A DNA stretch of 64,000 nt from NCBI GenBank assembly GCA_017936385.1, contig JAGBFQ010000033.1:61076-125075 (forward strand), given 5' to 3'. A program made the translations under genes and the position numbers. The notes beneath the pieces are model-generated. The model saw only the letters and a program-made list of their open reading frames with translations. It made no database searches and was not told the origin of the DNA. Positions 33,366-43,034 of this stretch are shown here, piece by piece (position 1 is the stretch's first letter; each line of letters begins with the position of its first letter). The stretch is from Rikenellaceae bacterium (GTDB lineage: Bacteria > Bacteroidota > Bacteroidia > Bacteroidales > Rikenellaceae).

Positions 33366-34673
33366 CTAAATACCCATGGCGATGAGTGCAAAAAGCGTGG
33401 CAAAGAGTGTGGGGATACCGATTAACAGGCCGCGCCACACAAAGCCGAGGAATCCGATTTCGATGTCGTGTGAGCGCAGAATCGACGCCCACATCAGACC
33501 TGCCAGGGCACCTATGGGCGACAACAACGCGCCAATGTTCGAGCCTGCAATCGACGCATAGACCGCACCCGTGGTCGACGCTCCAAGCGTACCGCCATCA
33601 ATCATCGAACTGAACAGAACGCTCATCGGTATGTTGTTGATAACGTTGGAGGTCAGAGCCGAGGCTACACCATAGGTTATGACGGTGTTACCTCCTTCGA
33701 GCAGCGACACCAGCCATTGGGTTGCCCCCGAGTGTTCGAGTGCGAGAACCAGCGTGAACATCGACAGTACGAACGGCACCAACTGCCAGGGCAGACGTCG
33801 CAGGGTGTGGCTGATTTCTCCAAAACCGTGGTGCGACATCACTCCGTAGAGCAGTGCCACGGCTGCAAGGCTGACAAACACGGCCAGCGAGATACCCCAC
33901 ATTTCGAGTCCTACCCATGAACTTGCAACGAGCAGTATCAAGCAAGCCGCAAAGTGTGACAGTCCGATGATGACTCCCGAGCGGTTGAGTGGTTCGCGTT
34001 CGGCGCGCACGGGAATCAGCGGGCGTTGCAACTGACGATGAAACAGAATATAGAGTGCCACAAAAGCCGTCACTCCACCAGCAATGGTGGGTAGGAGCAT
34101 CACGCGCAGGTACTCCGCAAAGTCAATCCCCGCCGACGTCGCAAGATAGATGTTGGTGGGGTTGCCTATAACAAGGGCCATACTCCAAGTATTCGCCGCG
34201 GCAAATTCGGCAAACAGATAGGGCATGGGATTGATGTTGGCGTTGCGGGCAAAGTAGCAGATGAAGGGCGTAAAGGTCAAGATAATCACATCGTTGGAGG
34301 TGAATATCGTCAGCAGCGACACCATTACGTAGAGGCTCCAAAACAGCGACCACTGTCCTCCGTGGCTTCGTGCTACGGTCATTGCGGCCAAGCGGCGAAA
34401 AACGCCTACTTCGTCCAAGAACACCGACAAAGCGGTCATCGACAGAAACAGCACCAGAATTTTGAGCGGGTTAACCGCCGTGTCGGCCGTGAATCCGGCC
34501 AGCACCTCGCTGGGGGAGATTGCGCCCGAGCACAACAGAGTCACGGCACCCAACAGAGCCACAACCCAATAGGTCGCAACCTTTAAGCGTCCTACGTGCA
34601 GTTCGGGCAGCCACAGCACACCCGCAACCAACAGAGCGCAAGTGGCGGCGCATATAGTAATGGTAAGGGTCAT
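33366..34673 (-). CDS. ArsB/NhaD superfamily permease
   Basis: A 435-aa inner-membrane carrier with about 11-12 hydrophobic segments. It shows the ion-transporter signatures LFLSMTALSVFLDEVGVFRRLA, TIFTSNDVIILTFTP, LVIGNPTNIYLA, LTSNVINNIPMSVLFSSM and GSNIGALLSPIGALAGLMW. These resemble arsenite (ArsB) and Na+/H+ (NhaD) exchangers and, more distantly, SLC13 carriers. There is no arsR or arsC nearby, so arsenite export is not supported by context. It converges with the acylase gene, leaving 8 nt. Confidence 0.82.
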   Translation of the reverse strand: MTLTITICAATCALLVAGVLWLPELHVGRLKVATYWVVALLGAVTLLCSGAISPSEVLAGFTADTAVNPLKILVLFLSMTALSVFLDEVGVFRRLAAMTVARSHGGQWSLFWSLYVMVSLLTIFTSNDVIILTFTPFICYFARNANINPMPYLFAEFAAANTWSMALVIGNPTNIYLATSAGIDFAEYLRVMLLPTIAGGVTAFVALYILFHRQLQRPLIPVRAEREPLNRSGVIIGLSHFAACLILLVASSWVGLEMWGISLAVFVSLAAVALLYGVMSHHGFGEISHTLRRLPWQLVPFVLSMFTLVLALEHSGATQWLVSLLEGGNTVITYGVASALTSNVINNIPMSVLFSSMIDGGTLGASTTGAVYASIAGSNIGALLSPIGALAGLMWASILRSHDIEIGFLGFVWRGLLIGIPTLFATLFALIAMGI

Positions 34674-34683
34674 CGGTTAATGC

Positions 34684-36147
34684 TTAAATAGTTGCCAAAA
34701 CCTCGGTCAGCAGTCGCCAGAACTTATCGACCGTCGAGATTTCCAATCTCTCGTCGGGCGAGTGGACTCCGCGCAGGGTCGGTCCGAACGAAACCATGTC
34801 CAGCCCGGGGTACTTCTCGAGGAACAGACCGCACTCCAAGCCTGCATGAATGGCTCGCACCTTGGGCTCGGTTGCAAACAATCGGCGGTAGGCCTCGGCC
34901 GTCACAGCGAGGATATGCGACGAAGTGTTGGGTGTCCAGCCGGGGTAGCCGTCCGAGTGAGTGACAACGGCCCCCGCAAGCGAAAATACACTCTCAACGG
35001 CTTGAGCCGCTGCACGTTTGGCACTCTCGACCGATGAACGTTGCGAGGTGGTAATCACAATATTATGTTCGCCTTCCGTTTCGACGAACTTCACCGATGC
35101 AAGATTTGTCGAGGTTTCGACCAGCCCCTCCAACGACGCACTCATGGCCAACACTCCATTGGGAACTCCCACCACGGCGCAAAGCAGTCGGCGAGTGGTA
35201 TCCACATCCACAACTTCGGCGGGTTCGGCGGCCGAGAGAATCATATCCAGCCCCGCGTCTGTGGCGGCGTATTCGGCCTGCACCTCACGGCGGAATGTGG
35301 TGAAAAGTTCGATGAATTCGTCGGAGTGCATCTCCGGAACAGCGACCACAGCCCACGCCTCACGCGGGATGGCATTGCGCAAATTTCCGCCATCGAAACG
35401 CACCAGGCGCAGTCCCAGCAAGCGTTCGGCCTGCCACAACAGACGAGCCAGGAGGCGGTTGCTATTACCCAGACCGTCGTTGATATTATCGCCGCTATGT
35501 CCACCTTTCAGTCCACGCACATCCACGCGGAAGAAGTTGTGGCACGCCGGAGCGGCTTCGGTCGAGTAGGTCAGCGAGGCAACGGTGTCGACACCTCCCG
35601 CGCAACCGATAAACAGTTCGCCCTCGTCCTCCGAGTCGAGATTTATCAAGCAACTACCCGTAATCATTCCCTCGCCCAAGTTGAAAGCACCCGTGAGTCC
35701 TGTCTCCTCGTCCACCGTAAACAGCGCCTCGATAGGTCCGTGAGTAATGGTCGGGTCAACGAGAACGGCCAATGCCGCTGCCATACCTATACCGCAGTCA
35801 GCTCCGAGCGTTGTTCCTCGGGCACGCACCCAACCCTTGTCGTCGATGTAGGTGTCGATAGGGTCGCGGTCGAAGTCGTGCGCGGTATCGGCGTTCTTCT
35901 CGCACACCATATCCATGTGTGATTGTAGTACCACGGTGGGGCGGTTCTCCATCCCGGGAGTTGCTGCCTTGAAGATGGTGACATTGCCGGCCTTGTCGGT
36001 GCGGTAGTCGAGCGAGTGTTGTTTGGCGAACTCCACCAGCCAAGCGTGTATCTTCTCCTCGTGTTTGGAGGGGCGCGGTACGGCGGTTATATCATCGAAG
36101 ATTTGCCACACGAGCGTGGGCTGTAGATTACGAATGAGTTGATTCAT
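34684..36147 (-). CDS. pepD: Cytosol non-specific dipeptidase / aminoacyl-histidine dipeptidase
   Basis: A 487-aa zinc dipeptidase of the M20 family, cytosolic. It has the metal-binding LQSHMDMVCEKN (His77, Asp79), TLGADCGIGMAAALAVL, the catalytic TVDEETGLTGAFNL, a lid/dimer domain with GLKGGHSGDNINDGLGNSNRLLARLL and a final metal site near AIHAGLECGLFLEKYPGLDMVSFGPTLRGVHSPDERLEI. The start at 36147 is the first ATG giving MNQLIRNLQPTLVWQIF, typical for PepD. Confidence 0.94.
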   Translation of the reverse strand: MNQLIRNLQPTLVWQIFDDITAVPRPSKHEEKIHAWLVEFAKQHSLDYRTDKAGNVTIFKAATPGMENRPTVVLQSHMDMVCEKNADTAHDFDRDPIDTYIDDKGWVRARGTTLGADCGIGMAAALAVLVDPTITHGPIEALFTVDEETGLTGAFNLGEGMITGSCLINLDSEDEGELFIGCAGGVDTVASLTYSTEAAPACHNFFRVDVRGLKGGHSGDNINDGLGNSNRLLARLLWQAERLLGLRLVRFDGGNLRNAIPREAWAVVAVPEMHSDEFIELFTTFRREVQAEYAATDAGLDMILSAAEPAEVVDVDTTRRLLCAVVGVPNGVLAMSASLEGLVETSTNLASVKFVETEGEHNIVITTSQRSSVESAKRAAAQAVESVFSLAGAVVTHSDGYPGWTPNTSSHILAVTAEAYRRLFATEPKVRAIHAGLECGLFLEKYPGLDMVSFGPTLRGVHSPDERLEISTVDKFWRLLTEVLATI

Positions 36148-36232
36148 AGCGTTTAAGTGTTTAATTTCGACCAACGGATTTGTAAATATACAAAAAAAAA
36201 TGTTACTTTGTCTAAACAAACACCTTAAGATT

Positions 36233-36712
36233 ATGATATTTCGAATTGGACACGGATACGACGTGCATCGATTGGCCGAGGGCCTGACGTTGCGCTTGGG
36301 TGGGGTGAGCATACCTTACGACAAGGGTTGTGTGGCCCACTCCGATGGTGATGCCGTACTGCACGCATTATGTGATGCGATGCTCGGCGCCGCGGCGTTG
36401 GGCGATATCGGACTACATTTCCCCGACACCTCGGGTGAATTCAAAGGGATGGATTCGCGCATCCTCACGCGCCGCACGGTAGAAATTTTGGCTGCCGAGG
36501 GTTGGAGTGTGGGTAATGTCGATTGTACCATCATTCTTCAGGCTCCCAAGGTGCGCCCCTACATTGACGCTATGCGACGCGAAATAGCCGACTGCCTGGG
36601 TGTGGATGTTTCGCAGGTGTCGGTCAAGGCTACGACCACCGAACGACTCGGCTTTGAGGGTCGCGGCGAGGGAGTGGCGGCCGAATCAGTGGTGCTAATC
36701 TACAAGCAATAG
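36233..36712 (+). CDS. ispF: 2-C-methyl-D-erythritol 2,4-cyclodiphosphate synthase
   Basis: IspF is the fifth enzyme of the MEP isoprenoid pathway. The 159-aa product has the zinc ligands in GHGYDVHRL (Asp10, His12), AHSDGDAVLHALCDAMLGAAALGDIGLHFPD and the C-terminal ATTTERLGFEGRGEGVAAESVVLI. It is full length. The start at 36233 is the ATG directly before the IspF fold; longer upstream frames run into the promoter. Confidence 0.95.
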   Translation: MIFRIGHGYDVHRLAEGLTLRLGGVSIPYDKGCVAHSDGDAVLHALCDAMLGAAALGDIGLHFPDTSGEFKGMDSRILTRRTVEILAAEGWSVGNVDCTIILQAPKVRPYIDAMRREIADCLGVDVSQVSVKATTTERLGFEGRGEGVAAESVVLIYKQ

Positions 36713-36744
36713 ACCTCAATAACAACCCCAAAACCCAATAGACA

Positions 36745-37356
36745 ATGTATCGAGAGAATTATGACAGCGCACGGTGTGTGCTGCGCAAACTGTTTGTCGC
36801 TATGCTGCTTGTTGTAGCGAGCTGTGCTACGGCTCGCCTTGAGGCGCAGACGCCCTATCGCAATGCCATCAAACTGACCTTTCTGTCGTGGGCAAGCGGT
36901 AGCACCAAAGTGTCGTATGAACGTGCCTTTCCGCGTTGGAAACAGAGCGGCGAGTTGTGCGCAAGTGTCATCGGTGCAGGCTACGACAAATATAAGAACG
37001 ACCCGCTGGGGTTCACCCTGCGCTATGGCCACAAATTCTTTGTTGCGGGTTATGATTCGCAGAAGCCTTTGCAGGGTTTCTACCTACGTCCCGAGGCCAT
37101 GTACTCCCACTATGATTATACCCACTCGGTGACCGGACTTCGAACTCCTGCGCGAATGGGTGCTCTGATGGCTACGGTGGGTTATCAGTTGTGTGTACGG
37201 CGTTTTATTGCCGATGCGTGGGTTGGTGGCGGTTACGCTTTCGGTACTGCTGCCGAGACGGGTTATCACCACGGTTTTCAGCTTTGGAAGTGGTTTGGTC
37301 GTCGCAACGACCGTATTGCGATGAGTTTCAGTATCCGCCTTGGTGTGCTGTTCTAA
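36745..37356 (+). CDS. Small outer-membrane beta-barrel candidate
   Basis: A 203-aa protein of unknown function with a cleavable signal (LFVAMLLVVASCATARLEAQ). The mature part alternates short amphipathic strands rich in aromatic residues (LTFLSWASGSTKVSYERAF, GFTLRYGHKFFVAGY, GFYLRPEAMYSHYDY, GGGYAF, IAMSFSIRLGVLF) and ends in Phe, a feature of outer-membrane barrels. About eight strands are plausible. It follows ispF by 32 nt and ends at a strong terminator. Confidence 0.7.
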   Translation: MYRENYDSARCVLRKLFVAMLLVVASCATARLEAQTPYRNAIKLTFLSWASGSTKVSYERAFPRWKQSGELCASVIGAGYDKYKNDPLGFTLRYGHKFFVAGYDSQKPLQGFYLRPEAMYSHYDYTHSVTGLRTPARMGALMATVGYQLCVRRFIADAWVGGGYAFGTAAETGYHHGFQLWKWFGRRNDRIAMSFSIRLGVLF

Positions 37357-37361
37357 TTAAA

Positions 37362-37408
37362 ACTAAGGCCCATATCCCCAGCAATGGGATATGGGCCTTA
37401 GTTTTTTT
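37362..37408. terminator. Bidirectional terminator, perfect 17-bp stem
   Basis: Arms 37362-37378 and 37386-37402 are perfectly complementary, followed by T7 on the plus strand and TTAATT on the minus strand. It separates the convergent barrel gene and the PiT transporter. Confidence 0.9.
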
Positions 37409-37419
37409 AAGCAAGTGTT

Positions 37420-39654
37420 CTAATCTTCGACAAAGTGTTCGAGCGACTTCATGATGTTGCGCGATTGCAGCACCATGGTCTTGGTCTCGTTCAGAATGTT
37501 GAAGAACAGAATACTTGCCGAGGTCGACATGTGCTCGACACGCATGCGGCGCAGTTGGCTCTTCATAATGTCGTCAATCATATCGAACAGGCGGTCGCGT
37601 TTCTCCAAAATAACGCTCATGTCGCTGAAGTCGCGGTTACGCAACATCGAGTTAATGCTCGAGAAAATCTCCTCCACCGAATCATTCACCTGCTTGAGGT
37701 CCACAATTTGCTCTTTGGTGAAACCAGTGTGGTTGTTGTCGATGTGGTCGAATGCAGGGCGAGTGATGTGAATCAGCGCCTTGGTGGTTTCCGACATGTA
37801 GTCCACAACCTGAACATAGAACGGAGCGGTGATAATGTCTTGTTGCTCGAGTTTTTTCATCATACCCAGCAGAGCGTATTTCTGCTCGCGGGCGGAGAAG
37901 AACAGCTCGTTCGACTCCTTAACCATGTCACGCAGCACTTTGCGATTCTCCTTGAACACAGCCACAATGGTGCGGCCATAGATACGGGTAACACTCTCCA
38001 TATCGACGCACACGTTCTCGATATAGCCAATCAGTGCTTCGTTGGCATTGTGACTCTTGTCGGTGATATCGATGTTCTTTTTGCTGTCGGCTTTATCGTC
38101 TTTTTTGTCCTCTTTGTTGAAGAAGTTGCCTTTGACAACCAAGTAGATACCTAACAGCGACAATGCCACGGCGGCAATCCATCCGCCCCAAGCCAACAAC
38201 ATGGTAACTGCCATCGAAATTGCGAAACCTGCCAGAGCGGTGATAAACCAACCTGTAATCACGGTCATTACGCCCGTCACACGGTACACGGCGCTCTCAC
38301 GACCCCATGCGCGGTCGGCAAGCGACGATGCCATCGACACCATGAACACAACGTAGGTGGTCGAAAGGGGCAGTTTCAGCGTTGTACCAACGGCAATAAG
38401 CAGCGATGCGCAGGTGAGGTTTACGGTTGCACGGATGCGGTCATAAACCAAGCCGCCACGCTCCTCGACGGGAAGCGGAATAAAGCGTTTCTCGATAGCA
38501 ATTTGCATGCGGCGAGGAATTACCCGCTCGTAGAAGTTGTTGATGTTCACAGCACCGCGAACGATAGCACGCGAAATGAAGTTCGAATCGAAGTTGCCTG
38601 TGGTATTCTCGTCCTGACCGGCCAGCGACTGTTCGGTTTGGATAACCTTTTTGGTCTTCTTCGAGAGGAACAGAGTCAGAATCATCACCAAGCCTGCACC
38701 CAACATAATCAGGAAGTTTGCGGCAACGGGTGTTTTGAGTCCCTCCATGGTGATGTCGGTTGCGCCTCCTGCATTTTTGGCGATTCCGTAAGCGTCAAAT
38801 GCGGCGTAGGGGGCACCGATAAAGTTCACCAGGTCGTTACCTGCAAAGGCCAGTGCCAGCGAGAAGGTGCCTGCCAGAATGGTGACTTTGAGGATGTCGA
38901 CCTTGCAGAGTTGCAACAGCAACAGCACAACAGAACTTACACCCCACATAATAAGCAATGCCAGACCGACATTCGAATTAACCCAATCAATCACCTCGAC
39001 GGGAATAAGTCCCGACGATTTGAGTCCCTTGAACAGCGCGAAATAGAGGATGCCAGCAAGTGACACACCGCACCACAGCCAGCCGATTTTGCCGAACAGT
39101 TTTTGGTAGCGGAACGAGAACAGTGCGCGCGACAGATACATATAGATGCCGCCCACGATGAACGCAATCACCACCGACAGCAGGATACCCGACACGATGG
39201 CAAGTGCCTTGCCCGAGTTGATGAATTGGCCCATATTTGCCATTGTCAGCGTATCCGACTCATTGATTTTGAAGATAGCCAGCGCCATAGCCGAGCCCAA
39301 CAGACCGAACACCATCGAAACGGTGGTCGAGGTGGGCAGACCCAGCGAGTTGAACACGTCGAGCAGGATGACGTTACCGAGCATCATACCCAGGAACAGG
39401 AACATAATCTCGTGGAACGTAAACATCTCGGGGTGGAACACTCCGCTACGTGCGACCTCCATCATACCGCTCGATGTGATTACACCGACCAGGATACCTA
39501 TCGAGGCTACAATCAGAATCTTGCGGAATGAGGCGACCTTCGAGCCGATTGCCGAGTTTAGGAAGTTTACAGCGTCATTCGAAACGCCCACAACGATGCC
39601 GAGTATGGCAAGAATGGCCAATACGACAAGGATAAATGTGTAAAGTAAAGACAT
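37420..39654 (-). CDS. PiT-family inorganic phosphate transporter with PhoU-like domain
   Basis: A 744-aa inner-membrane protein. Residues ~1-520 form the PHO4 carrier: signatures GVSNDAVNFLNSAIGSKVAS and LGLPTSTTVSMVFGLLGSA in the first half, FAGNDLVNFIGAPYAAFDAY and KLPLSTTYVVFMVSMASSLADRAWGRE in the second. Residues ~540-744 form a charged helical bundle resembling PhoU/DUF47 (DKSHNANEALIGYIENVCVDMESV, YVQVVDYMSETTKALIHITRPAFDHI). This is the fused arrangement common in Bacteroidetes. It is upstream of, but not in, the two-component operon (155-bp gap). Confidence 0.93.
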   Translation of the reverse strand: MSLLYTFILVVLAILAILGIVVGVSNDAVNFLNSAIGSKVASFRKILIVASIGILVGVITSSGMMEVARSGVFHPEMFTFHEIMFLFLGMMLGNVILLDVFNSLGLPTSTTVSMVFGLLGSAMALAIFKINESDTLTMANMGQFINSGKALAIVSGILLSVVIAFIVGGIYMYLSRALFSFRYQKLFGKIGWLWCGVSLAGILYFALFKGLKSSGLIPVEVIDWVNSNVGLALLIMWGVSSVVLLLLQLCKVDILKVTILAGTFSLALAFAGNDLVNFIGAPYAAFDAYGIAKNAGGATDITMEGLKTPVAANFLIMLGAGLVMILTLFLSKKTKKVIQTEQSLAGQDENTTGNFDSNFISRAIVRGAVNINNFYERVIPRRMQIAIEKRFIPLPVEERGGLVYDRIRATVNLTCASLLIAVGTTLKLPLSTTYVVFMVSMASSLADRAWGRESAVYRVTGVMTVITGWFITALAGFAISMAVTMLLAWGGWIAAVALSLLGIYLVVKGNFFNKEDKKDDKADSKKNIDITDKSHNANEALIGYIENVCVDMESVTRIYGRTIVAVFKENRKVLRDMVKESNELFFSAREQKYALLGMMKKLEQQDIITAPFYVQVVDYMSETTKALIHITRPAFDHIDNNHTGFTKEQIVDLKQVNDSVEEIFSSINSMLRNRDFSDMSVILEKRDRLFDMIDDIMKSQLRRMRVEHMSTSASILFFNILNETKTMVLQSRNIMKSLEHFVED

Positions 39655-39809
39655 GTGTGTTGTTAATTATTTAGTTGTTTTTTTATTTTGCGTAACTGTT
39701 TGCTCTGCAATGTATAGGCCCTTGGGCTGGCAACATTGCACAACGCAAAACAACTAAAACGATGTTACAAAATGGTTACATTACGATTAAATCTGCGTCC
39801 GTTGGGGTT

Positions 39810-40928
39810 CTATTCGGTCTGCTTGGCCTTGGGATTTCGGGCGATAGAGAACAGAAATTCGAGTCCACCTTCGCGGCGGTTGCGTACCTCGATTGTGCCT
39901 CCGTGGAACAGCACAGCATTCTTGACAATGGCCAAGCCCAGACCCGTGCCGCCCTCCTTGCGCGAGCGTCCCTTGTCCACGCGGTAGAAACGCTCGAAAA
40001 GGTGCTCTATGTGGCGTTCGTCGACACCGATTCCGTTGTCGGCTACGCGAAAGTTGTAGTGTGTCGGGGTTTGCGAGGTCATCAGAATGTAGATGTCGCG
40101 GCCGCCAGAATAGGCGATGGAGTTATCTGTTAGGTTGCGGAATACCGAGGTCAGCAGTGTGGCGTTTCCAACTACGGGTACATTGTCGGGCATCGAGATG
40201 TTGACCCTCATGCGGCGTTCGGCGGGCAGCAGTGCGATGTCGGCGGCGATGTCGTCGACGATGCGGCGCAGGTCTACCTCCTCGAGTGTGTACATCGAGC
40301 TGGCCTCGTCCATGCGGGTTATGGTTGCCACGTCACGCAACAGTACGCGCAAGCGTTCGCATTGGGCGTAGCTCTTTTGCAGGAATTCGGTGCGGGTGGT
40401 GGCGTCCATGTCGGGATTCGAGAGGATGGTTTCGAGGTAGCCGCGGATGGAACTGACGGGAGTTTTAAGCTCGTGGTTGATATTGTTGGTCAGTTGGCGT
40501 TTGATACGGATTTTCTCCTGTTCTTGGTGCAGGGCCATTGTGTGCTCGTGTTGCAGGTCCTCGGTTGTGCGGCGGATGCGCAGGTAGAGGTTGACGATGT
40601 GTTTGGAGATTTCGCCCAGCTCGTCAGCGGCAAAGGGGGGCAACTCGTCCATCTCGCGTCCCTCGTCGGCGGCACGCACAAAGTGTCGCAGTTGTCTGAG
40701 ATTGCGGTTCAGGCGGCGGAACAACAACGCCACGGTCAGCAATACACCCAGCAGAATAACCATCAGTCCCCACAACAGCACGCTCTCGCGCGAGTTGAGT
40801 GCGCCCAATGTTCGTCGGTCGATGTGCAACGCGGTGATGATGCACGTGGCCGAGAGTATCACAACAACCACCAGCAGGATGGTCATTGCGGTGCTATAGG
40901 TCGGTTTCCTTCGAGAATCCATAGCCAT
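39810..40928 (-). CDS. Sensor histidine kinase
   Basis: A 372-aa membrane kinase. TM1 is ~15-33; after a very short periplasmic loop (~34-48) comes TM2 (~50-69). A HAMP-like segment (RRLNRNLRQLRHFVRAADEGREMDELP) leads to the dimerisation/phosphoacceptor box NNINHELKTPVSSIRGY (His152). The catalytic domain has the N box LTDNSIAYS, G1 VADNGIGVDE, F box FYRVDKGRS and G2 GGTGLGLAIVKNAV. The tiny loop suggests it senses membrane or partner signals. It overlaps the response regulator by ~35 nt. Phosphate sensing with the adjacent PiT gene is possible but unproven. Confidence 0.92.
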   Translation of the reverse strand: MAMDSRRKPTYSTAMTILLVVVVILSATCIITALHIDRRTLGALNSRESVLLWGLMVILLGVLLTVALLFRRLNRNLRQLRHFVRAADEGREMDELPPFAADELGEISKHIVNLYLRIRRTTEDLQHEHTMALHQEQEKIRIKRQLTNNINHELKTPVSSIRGYLETILSNPDMDATTRTEFLQKSYAQCERLRVLLRDVATITRMDEASSMYTLEEVDLRRIVDDIAADIALLPAERRMRVNISMPDNVPVVGNATLLTSVFRNLTDNSIAYSGGRDIYILMTSQTPTHYNFRVADNGIGVDERHIEHLFERFYRVDKGRSRKEGGTGLGLAIVKNAVLFHGGTIEVRNRREGGLEFLFSIARNPKAKQTE

Positions 40929-41592
40929 GTCCGAGTCTTGTTATGATGTTTACTCCGTAGCGTCCGATTTTGCGGCGCAGGCGTGTGACATTGACGTCGA
41001 CCGTACGACCAAGCACCACAACATCATCACTCCACACGCGGTCCATAATCTCCTCGCGCGAGAATACCACGTTGGGACGCTCCAATAACATTGCCAAAAT
41101 CTGAAACTCCTTGGGGGTAAGAGCCACCTCATTGCCGTCTATCAGACACACCTTGCGTTGCATGTCGAGGCTCAGTCCGCGGAACGACAATATGTTGCGG
41201 TCGGTTCGTTGGTGGGCGGTTCGCCTGAGCACGCTTCCCACGCGGGCTACCACTTCGCGCACCGAGAACGGTTTTGCAATGTAGTCGTCGGCTCCGAGTC
41301 CAAGTCCGCGCACCGTGTCATCCTCCGAGTCGCGTGCCGTACAAAATATAATAGGTATGTCGGCGGTTTGTGGTCGAGCCTTGAGGATTCCGGCCAGACC
41401 GAAACCACCCAACTCGCCCATCATCACGTCGAGCAGAATGAGGTCAACCTCTTCGAGAGGCAGTGTCAGGGCCTCCTCGGCACTGTAAGCCACCGAGGTG
41501 CGGTAGCCTGCGGCACGCAGGTTGAACGAGAGGATTTCGCACAGCGACTCCTCGTCGTCGACAATCAGTATGTGGTGTTGCGGAGTGTCCAT
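40894..41592 (-). CDS. OmpR/PhoB-family response regulator
   Basis: A 232-aa transcription factor. The receiver domain has Asp12/Asp13 in LIVDDEES, the phosphoacceptor Asp55 in LILLDVMMGE, a Thr in IIFCTARD and Lys in DDYIAKPFS. The C-terminal winged helix (VALTPKEFQILAMLLERPNVVFSREEIMDRVW and GRTVDVNVTRLRRKIG) is OmpR-type. It is transcribed before and coupled to the sensor kinase. Confidence 0.94.
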   Translation of the reverse strand: MDTPQHHILIVDDEESLCEILSFNLRAAGYRTSVAYSAEEALTLPLEEVDLILLDVMMGELGGFGLAGILKARPQTADIPIIFCTARDSEDDTVRGLGLGADDYIAKPFSVREVVARVGSVLRRTAHQRTDRNILSFRGLSLDMQRKVCLIDGNEVALTPKEFQILAMLLERPNVVFSREEIMDRVWSDDVVVLGRTVDVNVTRLRRKIGRYGVNIITRLGHGYGFSKETDL

Positions 41593-41607
41593 TGCGTGTG
41601 TGGGTAG

Positions 41608-42549
41608 TTATTGTTGTGGGCCGAAGTTGGCGCGAATGTAGTCGAAGATGGTTCGTGGACCGCGTTTGACGGGGTAGGCCGGGTCGGCAATCTGTTCGTA
41701 CACCTCGAATACACGTCCGCCCAAGGCTATCTGGTTGATGAACCACTCGATTTGCTCGCGGTTCTGCATGTAGGGAGCACCTGCCACAACGTGGTCGACA
41801 TCGGGATAGATGCAGACGTAGTAGGGTTTGCCGCTCTTTTTGAGCATCTTGTCGTAGATGTAATCGGCGCCGTACATTCCCACCTTGCCCACGGCCAATT
41901 TACGATAGGGTACGTTGCTGTCGGCGTCGCCGTGGAACAGCAGCAGAGGACACATCCCGTCAACGGCCGAGGGGCGTCCGTCGGTGGTGTAGATTGCGCC
42001 TGCCATCGACACCACACCCGCATAGCGGAACCCTTCGGGCAGGGCTTCGGTGGCCTGTCCCGTGGCTCTCTGCCACTCGCCCGTCAGCACGGCAATAGCT
42101 CCGGCACTCGAACCGCTGATGATGATTTTCGAGGGGTCGACGCCCAGACGTTCGGCATTTTGGACGATGTGTGAGGTTGCGGAGTAGAGGTCATCAACGG
42201 CCATTTGCACCGACTCGGTGAGCATATCAACAAGCTCTCCCACCGAGGGTTTCGAGGTTGCGGTGAGCAGGGGGCTCAGTCCCAGACGATAGTCGATGGT
42301 TGCCACGGCATATCCGCGCGAGGCCATATCTTCAAAGAAGTCGAGATACTGCTCGGCATTGCGAGTGCCACGGACAAAACCTCCGCCAAACATAAAGATA
42401 AGGCAGGGCGAGTCTTTGTGCGGTGCGGCGTAGAAATCCATTCGCAGTGTGTCGTCCCCTTTGATGGCATAGGTTTCGGTTTGCGGAGTGGCGGCTCCGA
42501 GGGGCGATAGTGCCATGACGGCCAGCAGTGTGAGCAGTATTCGTTTCAT
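41608..42549 (-). CDS. Secreted alpha/beta hydrolase (esterase)
   Basis: A 313-aa exported esterase: signal peptide MKRILLTLLAVMALSPLGAA, oxyanion loop FMFGGGFVRG (~53-61), nucleophile elbow IISGSSAGA (Ser148), acid in LFHGDADSNVPY and catalytic His in YPDVDHVV. The hormone-sensitive-lipase-like GGGF motif suggests a carboxylesterase of short-chain esters. The start at 42549 begins the signal peptide; earlier in-frame codons fall in the intergenic region. It is upstream of the response regulator with a 15-nt gap, so the three genes may be one operon. Confidence 0.85.
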   Translation of the reverse strand: MKRILLTLLAVMALSPLGAATPQTETYAIKGDDTLRMDFYAAPHKDSPCLIFMFGGGFVRGTRNAEQYLDFFEDMASRGYAVATIDYRLGLSPLLTATSKPSVGELVDMLTESVQMAVDDLYSATSHIVQNAERLGVDPSKIIISGSSAGAIAVLTGEWQRATGQATEALPEGFRYAGVVSMAGAIYTTDGRPSAVDGMCPLLLFHGDADSNVPYRKLAVGKVGMYGADYIYDKMLKKSGKPYYVCIYPDVDHVVAGAPYMQNREQIEWFINQIALGGRVFEVYEQIADPAYPVKRGPRTIFDYIRANFGPQQ

Positions 42550-42652
42550 GCGTGTGTGCTGTTTTGGGACTGCAATATACGTTTTTTTTGCGTATGTCAC
42601 AAATTCAGTGCCTTTGGTTGGTTTTAGAATGTAAAGAATGGTGAATGTAAAA

Positions 42653-42683
42653 TTGTTAATCTTGATAAAAAGTATTATATTTG
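42653..42683 (+). promoter_or_regulatory. Promoter of rod RNA A
   Basis: TTG (42653-42655), 20 bp, TATATTTG (42676-42683). It lies ~80 bp upstream of the rod structure. A short frame M-K-Y-C-V-stop at 42714-42731 and a 7-bp hairpin (42723-42729/42736-42742) follow. Confidence 0.65.
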
Positions 42684-42761
42684 CAGAAATAATAAAAACT
42701 AAATTTAAAGCCTATGAAATATTGCGTATAATCTAATACGCACATTTTAAATATATGTAGG

Positions 42762-42931
42762 AAAAGCGTTTTAGCTTTTATTCTGGTTCACGAAACTTCG
42801 ACACTTTCTGTTCCACCAAGAGTAATGCGATAGCGCTCACGTCATTTGGCGTGGGCTTTACTCGTTTATTTGGTGGATAGGTAGTCGAAGACCTTGTGAA
42901 CTGATAAAAGAGTTTTGTCTGCGCTTTTTTT
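42762..42931 (+). ncRNA. Rod-shaped structured RNA element, copy A
   Basis: One long interrupted hairpin. AAAAGCG (42762-42768) pairs with CGCTTTT (42922-42928); GTTCAC (42786-42791) with GTGAAC (42896-42901); CTTCGAC (42796-42802) with GTCGAAG (42884-42890); CCACCAA (42813-42819) with TTGGTGG (42870-42876); GAGTAA (42820-42825) with TTACTC (42858-42863). The apex is GCTCACG (42834-42840 region) with CGTGGGC (42850-42856). It ends in T8, like a terminator. It shares loops with copy B while helices differ by compensatory changes. The lipoprotein gene follows ~100 nt later without its own clear promoter. Confidence 0.75.
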
Positions 42932-43034
42932 TGTGCGTGTTTTTTAGTATTAGTTCGAGGACAAAAGAAACGGTGGGTTAGCCTGAAAAAACCGTAAAAA
43001 AAGAGTAGGGCGTTACTATTAAGTTGAAATAAAA

